From Natronospira proteinivora (GTDB taxonomy: Bacteria; Pseudomonadota; Gammaproteobacteria; Natronospirales; Natronospiraceae), in contig NZ_JALJYF010000002.1 of the NCBI RefSeq assembly GCF_024170465.1, positions 620,001 through 684,000 of the forward strand: a stretch of 64,000 bases of DNA, given 5' to 3'. The notes below the pieces were generated by a model. That model saw nothing but the letters and a program-made list of their open reading frames with translations, had not been told where the DNA came from and made no database searches. A program made the position numbers and the translations under genes. How positions within the stretch are numbered: the stretch's first letter is position 1; the number at the start of each line of letters is the position of its first letter. Below, piece by piece: positions 54,059 through 62,800 of this stretch.

Positions 54059-54267
54059 TCCTGCAGAGGTCTGGTGGCCAGAATCATGGCCTCCCCAATC
54101 CTTTCCAACAATTCACACGATCACCGATAACAACGAAATTTTAGACGCCCACAGATATCAAAAAACTCAAAACATTAAGCTATAGAAAAGTCATTCAATC
54201 GATCTTCGGACAATTCTGCATGATGAGCGGACTAAAAACTCTACCACTAATGAATTATATCTAGCTC
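54059..54267. other. AT-rich spacer between Rhs tip C and the D partner genes
   Basis: About 209 bases without Rhs similarity. Both strands have short frames only, broken by stops. Probably the remains of an older partner gene or recombination debris. Confidence 0.4.
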
Positions 54268-54630
54268 TCAATCACTAAACCGAATATAACCGATCGAAGG
54301 GGTCAAAAAGTATGGCTCATACTTCACCCAGAACATATGATCCAGACCCGAATCGCGGTACAGCGTTAACTCTCTCTCTATTCCATTTATTGTTAAAACG
54401 ACTTCGAAAGCCTCTTGAGGGTGGGTTCCCGCATACTTAAATTGCGACATTCCTTTAAGCGCAGACAGCACCTGATCCTCACCATAAGGAAATCTCGGGT
54501 CTAGCTTAATTTGCTCAGTCGACTCTATATTTTTTGATATATACCTTGCCGTAGTGATTTGCATTGCCAATGCAGATCCTATGCATAAAAACGTGAAGCC
54601 TATAGCGAAAAACCACTTTGGCCCACCCAT
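54268..54630 (-). CDS. Small membrane-anchored or exported protein, possible immunity protein to Rhs tip D
   Basis: 120 residues: an N-terminal hydrophobic helix (WFFAIGFTFLCIGSALAM, signal peptide or anchor), then a mixed domain (DPRFPYGEDQVLSALKGM, EAFEVVLTINGIERELTLY, MFWVKYEPYFLTPSIGYIRF). AT-rich codon use. The start is ATG 54630, three bases after the 38-residue gene. Co-transcribed with tip D and that small gene, so it is a candidate immunity factor in the periplasm or membrane. Confidence 0.6.
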   Translation of the reverse strand: MGGPKWFFAIGFTFLCIGSALAMQITTARYISKNIESTEQIKLDPRFPYGEDQVLSALKGMSQFKYAGTHPQEAFEVVLTINGIERELTLYRDSGLDHMFWVKYEPYFLTPSIGYIRFSD

Positions 54631-54633
54631 GAA

Positions 54634-54750
54634 TCACTTTTTCAAACCACTTGCAATAATTACGAATCCACTCCAAACCAAGAGTGGGAACATAATTATA
54701 ATAATGACGACTGCTAGCCAAATGTATAACGTCTCGAAAATATCAATCAC
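54634..54750 (-). CDS. 38-residue membrane peptide in the tip D cassette
   Basis: GTG 54750 overlaps the stop of Rhs tip D by 8 bases and opens 38 codons, ending 3 bases before the next ATG. The peptide is one long hydrophobic helix (LYIWLAVVIIIIMFPLLVW, then SGFVIIASGLKK) with an acidic start and two C-terminal Lys. The tight overlap and membrane pattern argue that it is translated. It could be an immunity component or part of a two-gene partner. Confidence 0.55.
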   Translation of the reverse strand: MIDIFETLYIWLAVVIIIIMFPLLVWSGFVIIASGLKK

Positions 54751-55747
54751 AAGTAGAGCCTCGTCGCATCAACCTTTTAACTCTCTCCCAAGTCTCTCTT
54801 GGGTTAAACACGAAGACATTATATGTCCTCGTAGCGTATGTGGAGACGCCCGGCGTGCCAAACCCAAGTGATGCCTCACTGTAAACCCCTTCGTAACGAC
54901 CTTCTTCGCCACCACCCACGACCAATCCAGATGCAACGCCCGGACCCGCTGGCAAACGTGCATTCGCTCCACTTTGGGCACCGATACCCCCTAACTCGGT
55001 AACTTCGACTGCATTTGTATACTCTGTGCTGAGCGACATTGAAGCTTGGGGTGGTGTCCCGCCAGCACCACCTCCTATCTGAAAGGCTATATTTCCATCT
55101 GAATCTCTCACGAAGCCAGAGCGAACTGTAATTCCCTTACCCAATCCCAAGTTCCCGTTCAAGTGAACTCCAACAGTACTCAACCCTTTCGGATTAAAAT
55201 AATTGATCGGGTCCCGCAACACATATCCATAAAGATTAAGATCCCCACCAGCAAACCCAATCGGATCCCTGGCCGTCCAACGCCCAGTCCGCGGATCATA
55301 ATCCCGATAGCCAAATCGAATCAGCCCCGTATACTCGTCGGTCAGGCCACCCGCGAATCCAAACGGAATACTAAACTCTGGATTACTGTCTTCAATCACA
55401 TTCCCATAGCTATCGTACTGGATTTCTCTCAGCACTTCGCCGCTTGAGTCCACAATCGCCCGCGGACTGCCCAGATGGCTAGCCAAGATGTAATAGGTCT
55501 CCCCATCCTGGCTAAACCGACTGGGCGTATGCCCAACGGTGTACTCAAAGCGCTGTTTGAGGTTTCCGTCGCCATCATAGGTCGCCAACAGCGTAGTCTT
55601 GTCCTGCCAGAGATAGTATTCCACCACCTCGCCATCGACGGACTTGGAGACACGGTTACCCAAACCATTGTGCTGGTACTCAATATGGTGCTCTGGGGTC
55701 GTTACCGATTGCAGCCTGCCCTGGCTGTCATAGCTGTATTCAGTCAC
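54743..55747 (-). CDS. Orphan Rhs tip D with Gly-rich C-terminal module
   Basis: 334 residues from GTG 55747. Rhs homology continues in frame to about 56003 but is cut by a nonsense codon at 55832-55834 (TAA where the other copies have CAA). The 5' end is a chimera of two YD repeats (IIFPDGQSLENRYDA joined to NGNRVQTTSTARGV). After RDYDPRTGRWTARDP and VLRDPINYFNPKGL, a ~140-residue tip is rich in Gly and Ser (VGVHLNGNLGLGKGITVRSG, IGGGAGGTPPQASMSLST). It ends in a basic helix (ETWERVKRLMRRGSTCD). Its activity is not recognised; the beta-rich glycine pattern could suit a membrane- or surface-acting module. Confidence 0.82.
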   Translation of the reverse strand: MTEYSYDSQGRLQSVTTPEHHIEYQHNGLGNRVSKSVDGEVVEYYLWQDKTTLLATYDGDGNLKQRFEYTVGHTPSRFSQDGETYYILASHLGSPRAIVDSSGEVLREIQYDSYGNVIEDSNPEFSIPFGFAGGLTDEYTGLIRFGYRDYDPRTGRWTARDPIGFAGGDLNLYGYVLRDPINYFNPKGLSTVGVHLNGNLGLGKGITVRSGFVRDSDGNIAFQIGGGAGGTPPQASMSLSTEYTNAVEVTELGGIGAQSGANARLPAGPGVASGLVVGGGEEGRYEGVYSEASLGFGTPGVSTYATRTYNVFVFNPRETWERVKRLMRRGSTCD

Positions 55748-56015
55748 CTGGCCGTCAGCGTGGTGCTTTTTGCTGAGGCGGCCATTGCCGTCGTACTCGT
55801 AGCTGACTTCGCCCTCGGCCGTTTGGCGGCTTTAGAGTTGGTCGGCTAGGTTGTACTGGGCGGTTTCGTTGTTGACGCCGCGGGCGGTGCTGGTGGTTTG
55901 TACGCGGTTGCCGTTGGCGTCGTAACGGTTTTCCAGGGACTGGCCGTCCGGGAAGATGATCCGGGTGATGCGGTCCCGCTCGTCGTACTCGTAGGCGGTG
56001 ATCCACTAGCAGTAG

Positions 56016-56831
56016 CTAGCCACCAAATATCTCATTCAAAACGCTATCACCATATTTCGATTCATGCTCCATTTGCTTAAGGCAGGCGTCTTGCGCACTA
56101 AGGCTCCACGGCACACCTCCTTCAGCTACCCTGCGATCTAACCTAGCTACGTGACGCGGAGCAAATCGACCTAAGATATTGTACCGCCAATAATATGCAC
56201 TTTTACTCAAATTTCGCCCACGCCACAAAATACTAGCTGCACCCCATAACAAACCAGGGACTCTAGATATTACTGGATACCGTTTTGATTTATCCCGATT
56301 TTCCACCGAATGAGATTCCATATATAGATTGGCCCCAGTGCATAATGCGAACGCAGAATAACTTCCAGAGTGGGCACACTCAGAAAGCATCTTTGCTCCA
56401 AGGCTATACCAATACGAATCATCCCGGCTAACCATTCGATTAATGCAGTAAACAGCAAGGCTAAAATCACGGACAAATTCGGACATGTTAGAGATCGCGC
56501 AAAAATACTGCTCAGCTCCACGGTCACCGATCCATTTTTCACTTGGGGCTGGCTCGACAAACAGCTCACCTACCAAAGCGGCGGCCTCCATCGACTTCGA
56601 TTCTAATGATATATCCAATAATTCCTCATAGGCAGCGTAAAGCGGCCTTGACTTTTCAATAGCGCACAATGCGCGAACAACCTCAACGAGATCACAATCT
56701 TTTTTCAAAATTTGCTCAACTATTGACTTCCTGTCATAGCTCGATCCGAGGCGACCTGAAGACGCTGATAATAGGTAGGGCCTCATAATTGAGCTGTCAA
56801 ATAATGCTATAACTGAATCTTGGTTCATCAT
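56016..56831 (-). CDS. Probable immunity protein to the main Rhs toxin tip
   Basis: 271 residues, cytoplasmic, mainly helical. Segments such as LYAAYEELLDISLESKSMEAAALVG and CAHSGSYSAFALCTGANLY look like degenerate Sel1/TPR pairs. The C-terminal part (VPGLLWGAASILWRGRN, then YWRYNILGRFAPRHVARLD) is Trp/Arg-rich. The ATG at 56831 overlaps the stop of the large Rhs gene (ATGA), the coupling usual for toxin-immunity pairs. AT-rich codon use compared with the Rhs core. Its partial likeness to the Sel1-like partner of tip B agrees with the shared motif of the two tips. Confidence 0.7.
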   Translation of the reverse strand: MMNQDSVIALFDSSIMRPYLLSASSGRLGSSYDRKSIVEQILKKDCDLVEVVRALCAIEKSRPLYAAYEELLDISLESKSMEAAALVGELFVEPAPSEKWIGDRGAEQYFCAISNMSEFVRDFSLAVYCINRMVSRDDSYWYSLGAKMLSECAHSGSYSAFALCTGANLYMESHSVENRDKSKRYPVISRVPGLLWGAASILWRGRNLSKSAYYWRYNILGRFAPRHVARLDRRVAEGGVPWSLSAQDACLKQMEHESKYGDSVLNEIFGG

Positions 56832-59800
56832 GGCCTCCGCGGGCCTCTACGAGGTGCGCGACTTTCCACCTCCTGCTGATGATATATACCCATCGCATCC
56901 GTACGCCCTCGGGTGGACATGTCTGCCGGGACTTCACCTGTGAGCAGAGTTGAAAGCTCAAGGAGCAGATCAACTATATCCATCAATTGGTCTCGATGTC
57001 TCGCTGCCGTCGCACAGGCATAACGGGTCGTCCCAACCCCAATTTTTCCTACTAGCGGACCGGAGACAGCTGCATATCCGGCCGTCGCAGAAGCACCTCG
57101 AATCTGGTTTGTGTTAGCTGAATAGGCCAGCTGAGCTTCTGGCGCCCCACCGATTGGATCTCTGGAGAATTGCGCCGTATGAGCTGGCATAAATGCTTGA
57201 GCGAAAATACCCCGCCTTCCACGGCGGCTATCATAGAACTCACCACGCAATCCGAGCGAATCTAATAGATTAACAGGATCCCCCAACACATATCCGTACA
57301 GGTTGGGATCCCCACCAGCAAACCCAACCGGATCCCTGGCCGTCCAGCGTCCGATCCTGGGATCGTAGTCCCGGTAACCGAAACGAATCAGCCCCGTATG
57401 TTCATCGGTCAGTCCGCCAGCAAATCCAAACGGAATGCTGAACTCCGGATTGCTGTCCTCAATCACACTCCCATAGGCATCGTACTGGATTTCTCTCAGC
57501 ACTTCGCCGCTTTCATCCACAATCGCCCGCGGACTCCCCAAGTGGCTAGCCAGGATGTAGTAGGTCTCCCCATCCTGGGTAAACCGACTGGGCGTATGGC
57601 CGACGGTGTATTCAAATCGCTGTTTGAGGTTTCCGTCGCCGTCATAAGTCGCCAGCAGCGTGGTCTTGTCCTGCCAGAGATAGTATTCCACCACCTCGCC
57701 GTCGACGGACTTGGAGACACGGTTACCCAAAGCATTGTGCTGATACTCAACGTGGTGCTCTGGGGTGGTCACCGATTTTAGACGGCCCTGGCTGTCATAG
57801 TTGTATTCGGTGACCTGACCATAAGCGTGGTGTTTTTTGCTGAGTCGGCCGTTGCCGTCGTACTCGTAGCTGACTTCGCCATCAGTCGTTTGGCGGCTTT
57901 GGAGTTGGTCGGCCAGGTTGTACTGGGCGGTCTCGTTCGTGACGTCGCGGGCGGTGCTGGTGGTTTGGACGCGGTTGCCGTTGGCGTCGTATTGGTACTG
58001 CTCGACGGTTTGGCCGTTTTTGATCACCTCGGTGAGGCGTTGGCGGTCGTCGTAGCGGTACTCGTAGTGGACTTCGCTGCCGTCGGGCAGGGTTTCGGTT
58101 CGGGCGGTAATGCGGCCCAGGCTGTTGCGTTCCAGCTCGTAGTCGAACTGAGTTCCGGCTACGCTTTGGGTGACGTCAACGCTCTCGGCGTAATCATTGT
58201 ATTGCCAACTGCTGTTGAGGACGCCATCACTTAAGCCGGTGACCATGCCGTGTTTGGCGTCGCGGTCGATGTCGAAGCCGTGAATGCCGGTTAAAAGACC
58301 ATCCTTGTCATAGCTCAGGCTGGTCTGGCCGCCGGCATAACTCATCTGATCCAGCTCAAAGTCCGTGTTATAGCCGTAGCTCAGGGAGGCGTTCAGCGCA
58401 CCCTGGTAGTGGACGCCGGTGACCAGATTGCCGTCCCAGTCGTAGCTGAGGCTTTCACTGCCTTCAGTGATCTGGCTGACGCGGCCGCCGCAGAGGTAGT
58501 CGTATTCGATGACGCCTTCCGGGGTGCTGGTGCTGACATGCCGGCCGTCGGCGTAGCTGTGCTCCATGCGTTGGCCGGACGGCAGGGTGACGGCGGTCAG
58601 ACGCCGGTCCCGGTCGTACTCGTAGTGGGTGGCCTCGTCTAGGGGTGTGCGGTAGGCACTGACCCGGTTGACGCCGGTGTAGTCGAACTCATGCTCGGCG
58701 GGTGTGGGCACCACCAGGGTGGTGCGGTTGCCCTTGGCGTCGTAACGGTTTTCCAGGGACTGGCCGTCCGGGAAGATGATCCGGGTGATGCGGTCCCGCT
58801 CGTCGTACTCGTAGGCGGTGTTCCGATCATCTGGGGTGGTGACGGTGGCCACCCGGCCCCGCTCGTCGTAGCTGTAGGCCACCCGGCGGTCGCCGGTGAC
58901 TTCTTCCAGCAGGCGGCCCCGGCTGTCGTACGCATAGCGGGTTTCGGGCAGACCTTCCACCTGGAGGCTTTCCGGCAAAAGGGTGTCGGTATCCAGTTGC
59001 TGGGTGAAGCCCCGGCCCTCGGGGGATTGGTGGCTGATCTGGCCGCTTCTCGCGTCCACGCTCATGCTGGACAGGCGGCCATCACGGCCGCTGACCACGG
59101 TGTAGCGGCTGGTGTCGGCGCCGTTTTCGGCGTAGCTCAGGTCCATTTCCATCACCCGGCGCAGACCACTGGGCTGGGTGAGGGTAATACGCTCGGGCCG
59201 GGGCTGACGGGTTTTGGGGTCACGACGGCTTTCCACCACACGACTGATGTCGCAGGTTTCCGAGGTGGATTCCAAGCCGTCCGCGCTGAGCAGGCTGGTG
59301 GTGACGGTGCCGTTCTTATGGGTGGTCACCGTTTCCACAGCCCCATCGTCCAGGACCCGGCGTTCGGTCTCGTAGGCATTGCCTTCGGCCGTGGTATAGC
59401 CGTAATGATCATGGCCAATGTCGAGACGGTCATCGAAGAAGGACCAACTGCCCCCTTCGGGGTCGCCGGTCTCGATGATGCGGCCATGCTCATCATAGGC
59501 GCGGCTGAAGTTGCCGCCCCGGGGATCGATCTTGTCCGTGGCCAAGCCACAGGCGGTGTAATTGAAGCGGTATTGGGCGCCGTCTTCATAGGTGACGGCG
59601 GCCAGGTGGTGGTCATCGTCCACGGTGAGACGGGTTTCCTGCCCGTCCGGGGCGACGATGCGCTCCACGATACCGTTGGCATCCCGCTCAATACGGACCC
59701 GGTTTCCGAAGCGATCTACCGCAGCAATTAGACGGTCCTCGGCGTCATACTCGAACTCGGTGAGGGTCTTGCCACTGTCCATGTCGATGGTGGCCCTATG

Positions 59801-62800
59801 CCGGCCATCGCCGTCGAAGCGGTAGGGCATGCGCTGGGCGCTGTGGTCGTCGCGCACACAGCGAACATAGAACTCATCTTCCTTTTTGAAGCGTTCGCTG
59901 TTGTAACTGGCGCTCTCAATGGCCCAGGCTCGGTCATCGTCCGAATGGTTTGTCGTAGCACTCCAATAGGGGCGACGGAAATCCACGTCATAGTCCCACA
60001 AGCGACCACGCGCGCTCTCGTCCCATTCGGTCTGATGCCGGAACACCTCATTGGGCAAAGCATAGAGCAGTTCATTGATGTTGGGCAGGCGCCAGTTATC
60101 GTAGCCGGCGTGCTCGGAGGCCTCACAGTGGGCCACGCTGCTTTCCCAGTCCATCTTCTGGGCGGCGTTGGCGTGCCTGTCTTCCCACATCAGGCCATTG
60201 TCCTGATCCACCACCACTTGCTCGACCACATTGCTCGCCAGAGACTCAGGCTGCCGCTCATCCAGGGCTTCGCCACGTACACAGAGTACGGGAAGCATAT
60301 TTAATTCAGGGTTGGCCGTGCTCTGGTGCCAAAGCTGCCTTGCCTGGCGGACATTGTAGATGGCCGGGCCCGGATTGGCGCCGCCCTTGTCCATGCCGTA
60401 AGCGATTTCCTTGGCGGTGGGCAGACGCCAGCCGTCCCCGGGCAGGTCAGCATAGACCTCACACCAGGCCTCAGCGCCCGGCAGGGTAATGACCTGGTGG
60501 GGATTCTCCGCGTACTCCCACTCCAGACCGGTAATACGGTCTTCCAGAATGCCCTCGCTGTTGATGCGGTAATTGATGGTGTTGCCGCCCCGCTGGTAGT
60601 AGCCGTCGTCGCCTTCTACCAGACTGCGGGTCTGGCCGGTCTTGAGAATCACCGACTCATCCGCCACATCCTGAACCCGGCCGTCGCCACGGTAGACCGT
60701 ACCGGCGGGATCGTATTCATGGACATTGGACAGAGACCAGCCATCGGCGAGTTGGCGATCGAAGCTGTTCTTCACCGAGACGCCCCGGCTTTGCCAGCTC
60801 ATGAAGGCTTCCCGGCCGGGGACTTCGGTAGCCCGTTCGCCCAGGGTAGCCCAGGCCATGGGAAACTCATCTGGAGCCTGTTCAGATTCAGCGGCATTGC
60901 CCGCACTCATATAGACGGTGGGGTATTCATAGCCGATCTTGACCTGGCCATGCACCATGCCTTCGGTTCGTTCGCCGTCAATATTCTCGCCGTCCCAGAG
61001 GAAACGCACTTCCCGGTTGGGGGCCGGCGACAGTTCCTTCTTGAACACATGGCCGCCGATTTCCAGTTGCGCCACCATGCGCTCCATGGAATCCGGCACT
61101 TCATCGCCGCTGACGGTGACACGAAACTCGTGCTGATAGCCCTGGGTCCGGCGGCTGCTGTAATGCAGGGTCAAATTGGTGCCGGCCACTTCCAGGTCTT
61201 CGTGGAAGGATTGCTGGAAGGGACGGGCAAAAGAACCGGTTGATGCCGCTTCTGAATTACAGGCGTCCTCCGGATTTTTGTCCACCCCCAGCTCGGAGGG
61301 AGCTTCGGCGTCGTCGGGGGCCCAGTTGTAGTCCCAGGGGGTCATATGGTCGAAATGGCCCCACCAGAGGGTGTCGCCGGGCTCGTAGTGCTCGGCCAGG
61401 CCGATCACATCATCGTGGGTGTAACCACTGCCATTGAGGTCATTGGCTTGGCCATCGCCGGTGTAGTCGGCACCGTCCACCAGACCATCGCCGCTTTCGT
61501 CCACCAGCTGGACCACCACGCCATTGTCGGAGCCCACCCATTGGTTGTCGAGACGATCGAAATAGCCGATGGGAACGATCTCACCTACCTCGAAATCGAG
61601 GAAGTTGTCGATGTACATCACCACATCGTTATCAAAGACCACAGTCTCGGTGTGGTGAGTACCAGCCACATGCAGGTCATTGGCGAAGGTGAAAGCCACT
61701 TCCTTTGGCAATTCCCCGGGCATGGAGGCTGGCGTTTCGTATTCAGTGGCGCTGAAATCGAAGGCGGTAATCTCACGTTCACTGCCATCAAGGCTCATCG
61801 CCGTCGCGGATTGGATGCCATTGAAGATCACCGTGGCCCGCCGCTCGCCAAACTCATCACTGATGAGGGAGGATTGATGAACCTGGGCCTCTCCCGTGCC
61901 GAGCTCGATGCGACTAACGGCGGTATCCCGGGGCAGCATCATGACTTCATCCAAAACCGCCCAGCTACCGGAGGCACCAATGGTGGTCCGTTGAATCACC
62001 AGATGACCGGGGTATTCATACACCACGGTTCTTTCACCCGCCGAGCCGGTAATCATGAAGCGGCCGTCGGCATCGGTTTCCATGGAACCGTGTTCCGGCT
62101 CATTCAGGAAGGACACCTGGACCCCGGGTAGGGGGTCTCCATCGCGGTCCGTGACTAAACCGGTGTAGACCGCCATGGCCATGGGCTCATAGCGCTCTAC
62201 GGTGGCATTGCCCGCCACATGGCGACGCAGCGATTCGGCGGGCGTACCGACCAATTGATCGGTATCCGCGGCCTCACGGACCCGCACATGCAGGCGGTTG
62301 GAGCGCATGCCCTCCAGCCGTGCCAACACCCGGGCGTGGCCTACGCGCTCGGCGCTGATGCGGCCATTATCCACGGAGACGATGGAACGACTATCAGGCG
62401 TGAACTGGGCATAAGGGCTGAGATCAACCTCACCCCCATTATCCATCAGGCCGGTGACCTGAATAGCATGGCTGTCGCCCAGGGCCATGAACAGGGTATT
62501 GGGCTCGATTCGCAGCCCCGTTAGGCTATCGACGTCCACGTGCTGCGGATCAACATGGATCACATGATCGGTATTGCAGCCCTGGGCCTGGCGGGTATCC
62601 ACGCTCTGAATCCGCTCCGCGTCCCAGCTCTCGCCTTGATTAACGGTCTTCAAGACGGTGACATAGCCATAGTCGTTCACGCCATCCAGGGGGTAGTCGC
62701 CCCGGGAAAGACCAAAGCCGAGCACGCCTTGCTGGTGTGGATCATGACTGCTATCGGCCAATCCCACCTGAAAGACATGATCCCGATGGCCCCAAGCAGG

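Noticed and set aside
55755-56006. 83-codon minus-strand frame starting MDHRLRVRR at the 5' end of Rhs copy D
   Set aside because: Out-of-frame reading of the Rhs core; the correct frame gives recognisable YD-repeat sequence.
49016-58600. Regularly repeated sequence that could suggest CRISPR or tandem satellite
   Set aside because: The repeats are 0.7-1.3 kb coding copies of the Rhs core and its YD repeats, not short direct repeats with spacers.
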